5,034 bases of DNA from Flavobacterium psychrophilum (lineage in GTDB: Bacteria; Bacteroidota; Bacteroidia; Flavobacteriales; Flavobacteriaceae): the NCBI GenBank assembly GCA_945872875.1, contig CAMCBB010000112.1, forward strand, positions 1 to 5,034, in the 5' to 3' direction. The notes below the pieces were generated by a model. That model saw only the letters and a list, made by a program, of their open reading frames with translations. It did no database searches and was not told where the DNA came from. This document shows, piece by piece, positions 1-5,034 of the stretch. A program made the translations under genes and the position numbers. Numbering within the stretch: the first letter of the stretch is position 1; every line of letters begins with the position of its first letter.

Positions 1-347
1 TTTGCTGCAAAAGTTGAAGCATAAATAATATGCTTTCCATCAGGCATAAAATAGGAACAAGTAGTTCTTCCTTTTCCTGATGATATTTGTTTTAGTTTAT
101 CAGTAGAGTAGGGTGTGTTTTGCAAATCCAACATATAGATTTGGTCGCATGACATTCCCATTTTAGGATTGTTTATTTGCATGGTTAGCATGTTGCCATT
201 CGGACTAAAATAGGCCTCAGCATTATCACCTCCAAAAGTTAGTTTCTGAATATTTTTAAGATTTTTTTCTTGTCCAGATGAAACTGCTGTTGTAAGTGTA
301 ATGAAAATTTGTAAAAATAAAACTCGTTTATTAGTAATGAAATGCAT
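1..347 (-). CDS. Exported TolB-like/PD40 beta-propeller protein, 5' part only
   Basis: This is the N-terminal 115 residues of a gene that runs off the left edge; the open frame starts at ATG 347-345 and has no stop in the window. The start gives a normal signal peptide: basic residues N6-K7-R8, a hydrophobic stretch at about 9-22, and a likely cleavage near SSG|QE at 25/26, so the product should be exported. The mature part begins with the LTFGGDNAEAYFSPNG segment (residues 36-51) and continues to CSYFMPDGKHIIYAST (97-112). Both are PD40-type repeats (aromatic-S/M-P-D/N-G, then a beta strand) found in TolB-like six-bladed propellers. From memory, flavobacteria carry exported proteins with near-identical opening motifs; their function is not established. 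It starts 29 nt after the sod stop with no terminator between, so co-transcription is likely. Anything after the second repeat, such as a peptidase domain, cannot be seen. Confidence 0.82.
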   Translation of the reverse strand, partial: MHFITNKRVLFLQIFITLTTAVSSGQEKNLKNIQKLTFGGDNAEAYFSPNGNMLTMQINNPKMGMSCDQIYMLDLQNTPYSTDKLKQISSGKGRTTCSYFMPDGKHIIYASTFAA

Positions 348-376
348 GGTGTTGAATTGTTTTGGTATTAGTGTTT

Positions 377-1147
377 TTATTTGGAAAGGGCATTTTCAAA
401 GTTCTCTTCTACTTTTTTCCAATTAATTAATTTGAAGAAATTTTCGATATATTTTTTTCTATTATTTTGATAATTCAAATAATAAGCATGCTCCCATAAA
501 TCAATTCCAAGTATTGGTGTGCCTGAAATTTCAGATCTTGGCATTAACGGATTGTCTTGATTTTGAGAATTTGTAATTTGAAGTTTACCAGATGAATCTA
601 CAACAAGCCATGCCCATCCTGATCCAAATTGTTTATTGGCAGCATCTTTAAACTGAGTTTTGAATTCATCAAATGAACCAAAATCTCTGTTTATGGCACT
701 TGCAAGTGTATCTGCTGGAGCACCACCACCTTTTGGAGTTAGTGTTTCAAAATACAAGCTGTGATTATAATATCCGCCTAAATTATTTTTTAAATTGGAA
801 TTTGATAAATCTAATTTTTTTAATAGATCTTCAATTGGACTATTTTCAGATTCAGACTCTTTTAAAGCTTTATTTAAATTATTCGTGTAGGTTAAATATT
901 GTCTTGAATAGTGAATTTCCATAGTTTGCGCATCTAAATTTGGTGCCAACGCATCATATGTAAATGGCATTTCTACAAGTTCAAACGCTCCCGATTCTGC
1001 TTTTACATCATCTGGTGATCCTAAAGTTAAATTTTCTTCAACTGATGGTAAAGGTACTTCTACCACCTCTGTATATTTTTTTCTTTTACAAGCTCCTGTT
1101 GAAATAATCAATAGAGCACAAAATAAAAGGAGAGATATTTTTTTCAT
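377..1147 (-). CDS. Superoxide dismutase, Mn-type, with lipoprotein-like leader
   Basis: The 256-residue product belongs to the Mn/Fe superoxide dismutase family, which converts superoxide to oxygen and hydrogen peroxide. All four metal ligands are visible by motif: H79 (MEIHYS), H129 (NHSLYF), D216 and H220 (DLWEHAYY). Gly125, four residues before H129, and Gln197 in NQDNPLM match the manganese enzymes; iron enzymes usually have Gln at the first place and no Gln at the second. Manganese, or a cambialistic enzyme, is therefore my inference. The protein is about 55 residues longer than usual at the N-terminus: a hydrophobic leader with STGAC at 16-20 suggests lipidation at Cys20, although T at -3 is weaker than the usual L/I/V. 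A linker at 21-55 leads to the enzyme domain, so it is probably anchored in the envelope. Q83 stands where a second-shell His (human His30) is usual; Tyr87 (human Tyr34) is kept. It begins 4 nt after the acyl-CoA-binding gene, behind an A-rich leader. Confidence 0.93.
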   Translation of the reverse strand: MKKISLLLFCALLIISTGACKRKKYTEVVEVPLPSVEENLTLGSPDDVKAESGAFELVEMPFTYDALAPNLDAQTMEIHYSRQYLTYTNNLNKALKESESENSPIEDLLKKLDLSNSNLKNNLGGYYNHSLYFETLTPKGGGAPADTLASAINRDFGSFDEFKTQFKDAANKQFGSGWAWLVVDSSGKLQITNSQNQDNPLMPRSEISGTPILGIDLWEHAYYLNYQNNRKKYIENFFKLINWKKVEENFENALSK

Positions 1148-1151
1148 GTTT

Positions 1152-1424
1152 CTATTTTTTCTTTGCTATTGATAATATTGCTTCAATATATAATTCTTTG
1201 CATTCGTCTTCACTAAGATGGCTTATTTGCATCCAAGCATTCATTTTAAATGCATTTCTTAAATCATAAACTGGGTAAATTCGATTGGTAATAGTGCCGT
1301 GTGTAGACTGTTTGTACAAGGCATAAAGACGCAACTGCACATCTTGAGGTAGTGACTCTTGGGACATGTCATTGGCTAATTCAACAGCTTCTTCAAATCT
1401 TGTTTCTAAGTCTTTATCTGACAT
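1152..1424 (-). CDS. Acyl-CoA-binding protein
   Basis: This 90-residue protein matches the whole length of the acyl-CoA-binding protein family, a soluble four-helix bundle that binds long-chain acyl-CoA in the cytoplasm. The signature is clear in LYALYKQST (33-41) and in FKMNAW (59-64). Aligned by eye to bovine ACBP, the five main ligand-contact residues are all kept: Y34, Y37, K38, K60 and Y79 (bovine Tyr28, Tyr31, Lys32, Lys54, Tyr73). The tryptophan after the lysine (bovine Trp55) is Met61 here. The ATG follows the psd stop directly (TAAATG), which points to coupled translation. Its place behind cdsA and psd suggests that it carries or buffers acyl-CoA for membrane lipid metabolism; that is inference from context. 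Such proteins are best known from eukaryotes but are also found in bacteria, including Bacteroidota. The gene looks intact and native in composition. Confidence 0.93.
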   Translation of the reverse strand: MSDKDLETRFEEAVELANDMSQESLPQDVQLRLYALYKQSTHGTITNRIYPVYDLRNAFKMNAWMQISHLSEDECKELYIEAILSIAKKK

Positions 1425-2075
1425 TTATTTGGTTGCAATTACGGTTCTATTACCAACTGCTTTTTGATTCAAACGAACATTTATATTTGTTCCCAACGGA
1501 AAGTATAAATCTACTCTAGAGCCAAATTTAATAAAACCGGCATCTTCACCTTGACGAACGAATGTGCCTTCTTCAGCATAGTTTACAATTCTTTTTGCTA
1601 ATGCACCAGCTATTTGACGGTAAAGGATTTCTCCAAAAACTCTATTTTCAATTACTACTGTGGTTCTTTCGTTTTCGGTACTCGCTTTTGGATGCCATGC
1701 CACTAAATATTTCCCAGGATGGTATTTGCTGTATCTCACTTTCCCTCCAATTGCATATCGGGTAACATGCACATTAATAGGTGACATAAAAATAGAAACC
1801 TGAATTCGTTTATCTTTAAAATATTCTGGCTCGAAAACTTCTTCAATAACCACTACTTTCCCATCTACAGGTGCATAAACATACTGATCATTTGGAACTA
1901 AAGCACGATTCGGATTTCTAAAAAACTGTAAAATGATTACCAAAAATGCTAATAAAAAAAGCTGTACTGGTTTTAGAATCCACGGATTATCTGTAAGGTA
2001 TGGAGTTCCTAATAATAAAACGGTAAAAATGAATGTGGAAATAAGAATAATCTTGGCTCCCTCTTTATGAAACAT
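1425..2075 (-). CDS. psd: Phosphatidylserine decarboxylase proenzyme, short type
   Basis: The enzyme removes CO2 from phosphatidylserine to give phosphatidylethanolamine at the inner membrane. The 216-residue length fits the short proenzyme type. Two hydrophobic segments near the N-terminus (about 9-27 and 36-52) should anchor it. The self-cleavage site is the Gly185-Ser186 pair in KFGSRVDLYFP: cleavage would give a beta chain of 185 residues and a 31-residue alpha chain whose Ser186 becomes the pyruvoyl cofactor. Asp71 in APVDGKV and His103 in NVHVTR are the likely partners in cleavage and catalysis, by analogy with the family. I chose the ATG at 2075-2073 (MFHKEGAK) rather than an in-frame start 10 codons upstream, because the family begins close to this membrane segment. 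This start overlaps the end of cdsA by 11 nt, suggesting translational coupling. The PS synthase supplying its substrate is not in the window. Confidence 0.94.
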   Translation of the reverse strand: MFHKEGAKIILISTFIFTVLLLGTPYLTDNPWILKPVQLFLLAFLVIILQFFRNPNRALVPNDQYVYAPVDGKVVVIEEVFEPEYFKDKRIQVSIFMSPINVHVTRYAIGGKVRYSKYHPGKYLVAWHPKASTENERTTVVIENRVFGEILYRQIAGALAKRIVNYAEEGTFVRQGEDAGFIKFGSRVDLYFPLGTNINVRLNQKAVGNRTVIATK

Positions 2076-2955
2076 AATATAAAATTTGATAAAACAAAAA
2101 TACAAAAGGTGCTACAAATATAACACTATCTAGTCGATCTAAAATACCCCCATGACCGGGCATTATTTTTCCGCTGTCTTTTACTCCGGCAACACGCTTA
2201 AATTTAGATTCAATTAGGTCGCCCAAAGTACCTATAACGGAAGCAATAATTGCAATAGTTACCCATATCTGAATTGACTTTTCACTGAATGCAGGGCTTG
2301 GTTTAATGTAAAATTTAGAAATCAAAACCCCTGCTAATATGCTAAATAAAATTCCGCCAAGAAATCCTTCAATAGTTTTTTTAGGAGAAATTCGTTCTAA
2401 TAATTTATGTTTTCCTATTGATTTTCCTACAATGTAGGCAAAGGTGTCATTAGTCCAAATGATTATAAACAGTCCAATAATTATTTTCGGATTGTATTCA
2501 TTTATCCCAAATGATATTTTGGTAATGAAAAAGAAAGGCAGTATAACATAACCTAAAAGGTAAATTATTTTATTTGATTTGGATATTTCTTGAATGCCAT
2601 CACTAAATAAGAAATGAATGCATTTTATAGAAATAATTAATGTTATTGCTAGTAATATTTGATATAAAAAATTTGAGTCAAAAGAAAGTTGATACGATTT
2701 ATTTGTAATTGAATATAAAATTTCTTGAACTAATTTTTTATAAAAACAAACTAGTGTTATTGATCCATAAAATAAAAAAGCAAAAATAATAGGAATGATT
2801 TTATTTATCTGAACTAATGCGCAAAATTCATATACGGCAATTAGTAGGAATAATCCAAATAAAATAAAAAAACTTTCGTTAGAGTAAAGGATAGAAGCGA
2901 TTAGAAGCGTAATGTAAATCGCACCAGATATTGCTCGCTTTAAGGTTTCATTCAT
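2065..2955 (-). CDS. cdsA: Phosphatidate cytidylyltransferase (CDP-diacylglycerol synthase)
   Basis: CdsA uses CTP and phosphatidic acid to make CDP-diacylglycerol, the precursor of phosphatidylserine, phosphatidylglycerol and cardiolipin. The 296-residue protein is strongly hydrophobic, with about eight or nine candidate membrane segments (for example 11-25, 28-48, 53-72, 96-117, 130-147, 157-177, 197-217, 230-250, 277-295). The family signature is complete near the C-terminus: SKFKR at 250-254, KD at 259-260, and PGHGGILDRLD at 266-276. The upstream motif WTNDTFAY (167-174), then GKSIGKH and SPKKTIEG up to 196, is also typical. The ATG at 2955-2953 (MNETLKRAISG) is preferred over an in-frame start 17 codons upstream, which would lie inside the previous gene. 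It begins one base after that gene's stop (TAA C ATG). The end overlaps psd, so both enzymes of the phosphatidylethanolamine branch should be made from one message. Confidence 0.96.
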   Translation of the reverse strand: MNETLKRAISGAIYITLLIASILYSNESFFILFGLFLLIAVYEFCALVQINKIIPIIFAFLFYGSITLVCFYKKLVQEILYSITNKSYQLSFDSNFLYQILLAITLIISIKCIHFLFSDGIQEISKSNKIIYLLGYVILPFFFITKISFGINEYNPKIIIGLFIIIWTNDTFAYIVGKSIGKHKLLERISPKKTIEGFLGGILFSILAGVLISKFYIKPSPAFSEKSIQIWVTIAIIASVIGTLGDLIESKFKRVAGVKDSGKIMPGHGGILDRLDSVIFVAPFVFLFYQILYYVS

Positions 2956-2956
2956 G

Positions 2957-3556
2957 TTACAAATCTTCGAGTAACAATAAATATAAATTTTTTGCAGAGC
3001 TACCATAAGTCAAGAAATCTTCTTCTTGTACTTTTTCAAAATACTTAATTGCAGTAATATTTGTAGGGTAATCTTTATCGTATTTCTTTTTAATAGCTCG
3101 AAGTCCGTCGCTTTTTGTTTCCAAAATTTGACTAGTTGTTGCTAATATTACAATGTTGTCCGGAAGTTCGTTTGGTTTTTTATGCTTTATTTGATTAGAT
3201 GAAAAAAGAACCGATCCTTCATCTGCTAATAAATTTTCGCAACTTGCAAAAAAGAATTTTGGCGCAGTAATGTTTTTGTATTCTAATTTATTTTCTTCTA
3301 AAAGTGAAAATAGTTTTGTTTCATTGCATAAAACTTCACTTTCAAACCAATCGTTTTCTTCTAAAATATTTTCGAATTGTTCTTTAACTTCATTAAGATT
3401 TTCACAGTAGATAAATTTTCCGCCATTTTTCTTAAAGTTGAAAGTGAATAAATCATCAACAGGAAGGTTAGAAGGCACTGGGGTATTGTATTCGCTAACG
3501 CCATCCTCTTGAGATGAGTCGTTGCCTCCGCCAAATATTTTTCTAAAAAGACTCAT
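2957..3556 (-). CDS. LUD-domain (LutC-like) protein of unknown function
   Basis: The 199-residue protein looks like a single LUD domain, the fold of LutC/YkgG proteins linked to lactate utilisation. The support is a core ADEGS motif (residues 111-115), followed by a strand at NIVILATTS (134-142), and a C-terminal segment with ITAIKYFE and the ending GSSAKNLYLLLLEDL (185-199). These match the D-x-G-S and G-x-x-x-x-x-L-x-x-L-L-x-D pattern of the family. No cysteine cluster for iron-sulfur binding and no membrane segment is seen; LutA and LutB partners are absent from the window, so a lactate role is not supported. The start at ATG 3556-3554 (MSLFRKIFGGG) is chosen over a TTG 14 codons upstream, because that TTG lies inside a likely promoter box. 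It is the first gene after the ftsH terminator and joins cdsA with a 1 nt gap. It could have a role tied to the membrane lipid genes, but nothing in the sequence shows it. Confidence 0.8.
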   Translation of the reverse strand: MSLFRKIFGGGNDSSQEDGVSEYNTPVPSNLPVDDLFTFNFKKNGGKFIYCENLNEVKEQFENILEENDWFESEVLCNETKLFSLLEENKLEYKNITAPKFFFASCENLLADEGSVLFSSNQIKHKKPNELPDNIVILATTSQILETKSDGLRAIKKKYDKDYPTNITAIKYFEKVQEEDFLTYGSSAKNLYLLLLEDL

Positions 3557-3595
3557 AGTAGTAAATAAATTCTTTATTTCTTGCTTGAAAACTTT

Positions 3596-3603
3596 CAAAG
3601 ATA
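3596..3603 (-). promoter_or_regulatory. Possible Bacteroidota promoter -7 box for the LUD-cdsA-psd operon
   Basis: On the minus strand this reads TATCTTTG, an exact fit to the TAnnTTTG -7 element used by the main sigma factor of Bacteroidota. It lies directly downstream of the ftsH terminator stem and 39 nt before the LUD ATG, leaving a leader of roughly 30 nt. The -33 part is weak: the nearest TTTG (minus strand, 3621-3618) is only 14 nt upstream, shorter than the usual spacing of about 19. An 8-base match with four fixed T residues arises easily in AT-rich DNA, so this is supported mainly by its position. Confidence 0.4.
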
Positions 3604-3645
3604 AAAAAATCTTAATTCAAAAACATTTTTTGAATTAAGATTTTT
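3601..3645 (-). terminator. Intrinsic terminator after ftsH
   Basis: Positions 3605-3623 and 3627-3645 form a perfect 19-base inverted repeat around a 3-base loop (the central bases of the stem are TCTTAATTC and its complement). On the minus strand the stem is followed by an unbroken T-run that begins inside its base, giving seven T in all (3609-3603). It lies 21 nt beyond the ftsH stop at 3667. The stem is AU-rich, with only two G-C pairs, but long and perfect. This separates ftsH from the lipid operon. The arms also end in T-runs on the plus strand, but no plus-strand gene needs it. Confidence 0.85.
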
Positions 3646-3666
3646 ACATATTTATTAAAAAATTAT

Positions 3667-5034
3667 TTATTCTGCTACTTCAGGTGTGTTTTCTTCTGAA
3701 ATTTGATATGGTCTTTTTCCAAATATAGCTTCTAAATCATCTTTAAAAATTACCTCTTTTTCAATTAGAATATCCGCGAGTTGAAGTAATTTTTCTTTGT
3801 TTTCTTTTAAAATTGAAATTGCTCTATTATATTGACTTTCAATAAGTAAAGAAATTTCTTTATCTATGGTAATTGCAGTTTCTTCTGAATAAGGCTTGTT
3901 GAAATTATATTCACTTTGACCTGATGAATCGTAATAGGTTACATTTCCTAATTTGTCATTTAATCCATAAATGGTAACCATAGCACGAGCTTGTTTTGTT
4001 ACCTTTTCTAAATCAGATAATGCTCCCGTAGAAATTGTATCAAATATTACTTTTTCTGCAGCTCTACCACCCATTGTAGCGCACATTTCATCTAGCATTT
4101 GATCTGGACGAACAATTAGTCGTTCTTCAGGTAAATACCAAGCGGCACCTAAGCTTTGTCCTCTCGGCACTATTGTTACTTTAATAAGTGGTGCTGCGTG
4201 TTCTAGCATCCAGCTTACTGTAGCATGTCCTGCTTCGTGTACTGCAATAGCTCTTTTTTCGGAAGGAGTAACAATTTTATTTTTCTTTTCTAAACCACCT
4301 ACAATTCGGTCTACAGCGTCAAGAAAATCTTGTTTGTCTACCGCAGTTTTGTTATGTCTCGCTGCAATTAAAGCTGCTTCATTACAAACATTTGCAATAT
4401 CTGCACCTGAGAATCCTGGAGTTTGTTTGGCTAGAAATTCCGTATCCAAACCTTCCACCTTTTTAAGAGGTGCTAAATGCACTTCAAAGATTTCTTTACG
4501 CTCTCTAATGTCTGGTAAATCAACATAAATTTGACGGTCAAAACGACCCGCACGCATTAATGCTTTATCCAAAACATCTGCTCTGTTGGTTGCTGCTAAT
4601 ACAATTACGTGGGTATTCGTGCCAAACCCATCCATTTCGGTAAGTAATTGATTTAGTGTGTTTTCTCTTTCGTCGTTACCGCCCGAAAAGTTATTTTTTC
4701 CTCTAGCTCTACCTACAGCATCAATTTCATCAATGAAAATTATCGCAGGTGATTTTTCTTTTGCTTGTTTGAATAAATCTCTTACTCTAGAAGCACCTAC
4801 ACCAACAAACATTTCAACAAAATCAGATCCTGAAAGTGAAAAGAAAGGAACTTTTGCTTCTCCTGCTACTGCTTTGGCAAGTAATGTTTTTCCGGTTCCA
4901 GGAGGCCCTACCAATAAAGCACCTTTAGGAATCTTACCTCCAAGAACGGTATATTTTTCTGGATTTTTTAGGAACTCAACAATTTCTTGAACTTCTTCTT
5001 TTGCACCTTCTAAACCAGCAACATCTTTAAATGT
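3667..5034 (-). CDS. ftsH: ATP-dependent zinc metalloprotease FtsH, 3' part (N-terminus outside window)
   Basis: FtsH is a membrane-anchored hexameric AAA+ protease that unfolds and degrades membrane and short-lived cytoplasmic proteins. The window holds the last 455 residues; the frame is open to the right edge, and the transmembrane N-terminus lies outside. Counting from the right edge, it starts at [12 protein letters not shown]. Next come Walker A GPPGTGKT (43-50), the pore motif FVG (76-78), Walker B IIFIDEID (98-105), and the second region of homology [10 protein letters not shown] to GRFDR (147-167) with arginine fingers R164 and R167. The zinc site is HEAGH (266-270), with the third ligand probably D341 in ALSDLEK. 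All key residues are present, so the enzyme should be active. [10 protein letters not shown] after the protease motif is a form I associate with Bacteroidota FtsH. The tail (from about 440) is short and acidic. In E. coli FtsH controls the lipid A enzyme LpxC; a similar link to the lipid genes here is only speculation. Confidence 0.98.
   Translation of the reverse strand, partial: TFKDVAGLEGAKEEVQEIVEFLKNPEKYTVLGGKIPKGALLVGPPGTGKTLLAKAVAGEAKVPFFSLSGSDFVEMFVGVGASRVRDLFKQAKEKSPAIIFIDEIDAVGRARGKNNFSGGNDERENTLNQLLTEMDGFGTNTHVIVLAATNRADVLDKALMRAGRFDRQIYVDLPDIRERKEIFEVHLAPLKKVEGLDTEFLAKQTPGFSGADIANVCNEAALIAARHNKTAVDKQDFLDAVDRIVGGLEKKNKIVTPSEKRAIAVHEAGHATVSWMLEHAAPLIKVTIVPRGQSLGAAWYLPEERLIVRPDQMLDEMCATMGGRAAEKVIFDTISTGALSDLEKVTKQARAMVTIYGLNDKLGNVTYYDSSGQSEYNFNKPYSEETAITIDKEISLLIESQYNRAISILKENKEKLLQLADILIEKEVIFKDDLEAIFGKRPYQISEENTPEVAE

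Noticed and set aside
673..924. Plus-strand open frame of 83 codons inside the superoxide dismutase gene
   Set aside because: It lies wholly antisense to a well-supported gene, its product has low complexity (Leu/Asn rich, as expected from the complement of AT-rich codons), and it matches no family I know.
1562..1765. Plus-strand open frame of 67 codons inside psd
   Set aside because: Antisense shadow of the decarboxylase gene with no recognisable domain.
2956..3006. Longer start for CdsA overlapping the LUD gene
   Set aside because: The extra 17 residues come from the reading of the LUD 3' end in another frame; the ATG at 2955, one base after the LUD stop, gives the normal N-terminus.
3557..3598. 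TTG start giving the LUD protein 14 extra residues
   Set aside because: The TTG falls inside the TATCTTTG promoter-like box, the ATG at 3556 is a better start codon, and MSLFRKIFG looks like a natural N-terminus.
3605..3645. The 19-base inverted repeat as an operator or transposon end
   Set aside because: Its place just after the ftsH stop with a T-run following on the minus strand is fully explained by an intrinsic terminator; no transposase or target duplication is seen.
4912..4914. TTG at 4914 as the start of a 415-residue FtsH
   Set aside because: The frame stays open to the right edge and the upstream 40 codons encode the conserved FtsH segment from [10 protein letters not shown] to KIPKGAL, so this codon is an internal leucine just before Walker A.
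4334..4990. Two plus-strand open frames (4334-4528 and 4658-4990) inside ftsH
   Set aside because: Both are antisense to the highly conserved ATPase region; the open frames follow from codon bias of ftsH, and neither product resembles a known protein.
1..5034. An undescribed defence, mobile or RNA-based system
   Set aside because: Every gene belongs to a recognisable housekeeping or envelope family. There are no spaced repeats, no tRNA-like or large structured RNA regions, no phage or transposon genes, and no gap above about 110 nt.

Overview
The window looks like chromosome from a low-GC member of the Bacteroidota, most likely Flavobacteriia or a close relative. The evidence is the AT-rich coding sequence, the lack of clear Shine-Dalgarno sites with A-rich leaders instead, a TAnnTTTG-type promoter box, and the protein families present: a flavobacterial-style PD40/TolB-like exported protein, a bacterial acyl-CoA-binding protein, and a short-type phosphatidylserine decarboxylase next to CdsA. 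The genus cannot be read from the sequence alone.

All seven genes lie on the minus strand, so in transcription order they run from right to left. (1) 5034-3667: the 3' part of ftsH, the membrane-bound AAA+ zinc protease, whose N-terminal membrane region lies beyond the window. It ends at a strong hairpin with a T-tail (3601-3645). (2) 3556-2957: a small LUD-domain protein. (3) 2955-2065: cdsA, CDP-diacylglycerol synthase. (4) 2075-1425: psd, phosphatidylserine decarboxylase. (5) 1424-1152: an acyl-CoA-binding protein. (6) 1147-377: a Mn-type superoxide dismutase with a lipoprotein-like leader. (7) 347-1: the 5' part of an exported beta-propeller (PD40) protein running off the left edge.

Genes 2 to 6 are packed very tightly, with junctions of 1 nt gap, 11 nt overlap, 0 nt gap and 4 nt gap. 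They are most simply one operon, probably starting at a promoter that sits on the tail of the ftsH terminator. Gene 7 follows after 29 nt with no terminator and may belong to it. The core theme is membrane phospholipid synthesis: CdsA makes CDP-diacylglycerol, and Psd makes phosphatidylethanolamine from phosphatidylserine. The PS synthase that links them is not in the window. The acyl-CoA-binding protein plausibly handles acyl-CoA near this pathway. Why the LUD protein and an envelope superoxide dismutase share the transcript is not obvious.

The region reads as ordinary, intact core genome. I see no mobile element, CRISPR array, tRNA or rRNA, and no convincing undescribed system. The points most worth a second look are the superoxide dismutase (lipoprotein leader plus a Gln where the second-shell His normally sits), the unexplained LUD gene in a lipid operon, and the terminator/promoter overlap. 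No stretch over 300 bases lacks a gene; the largest gap is 3557-3666.
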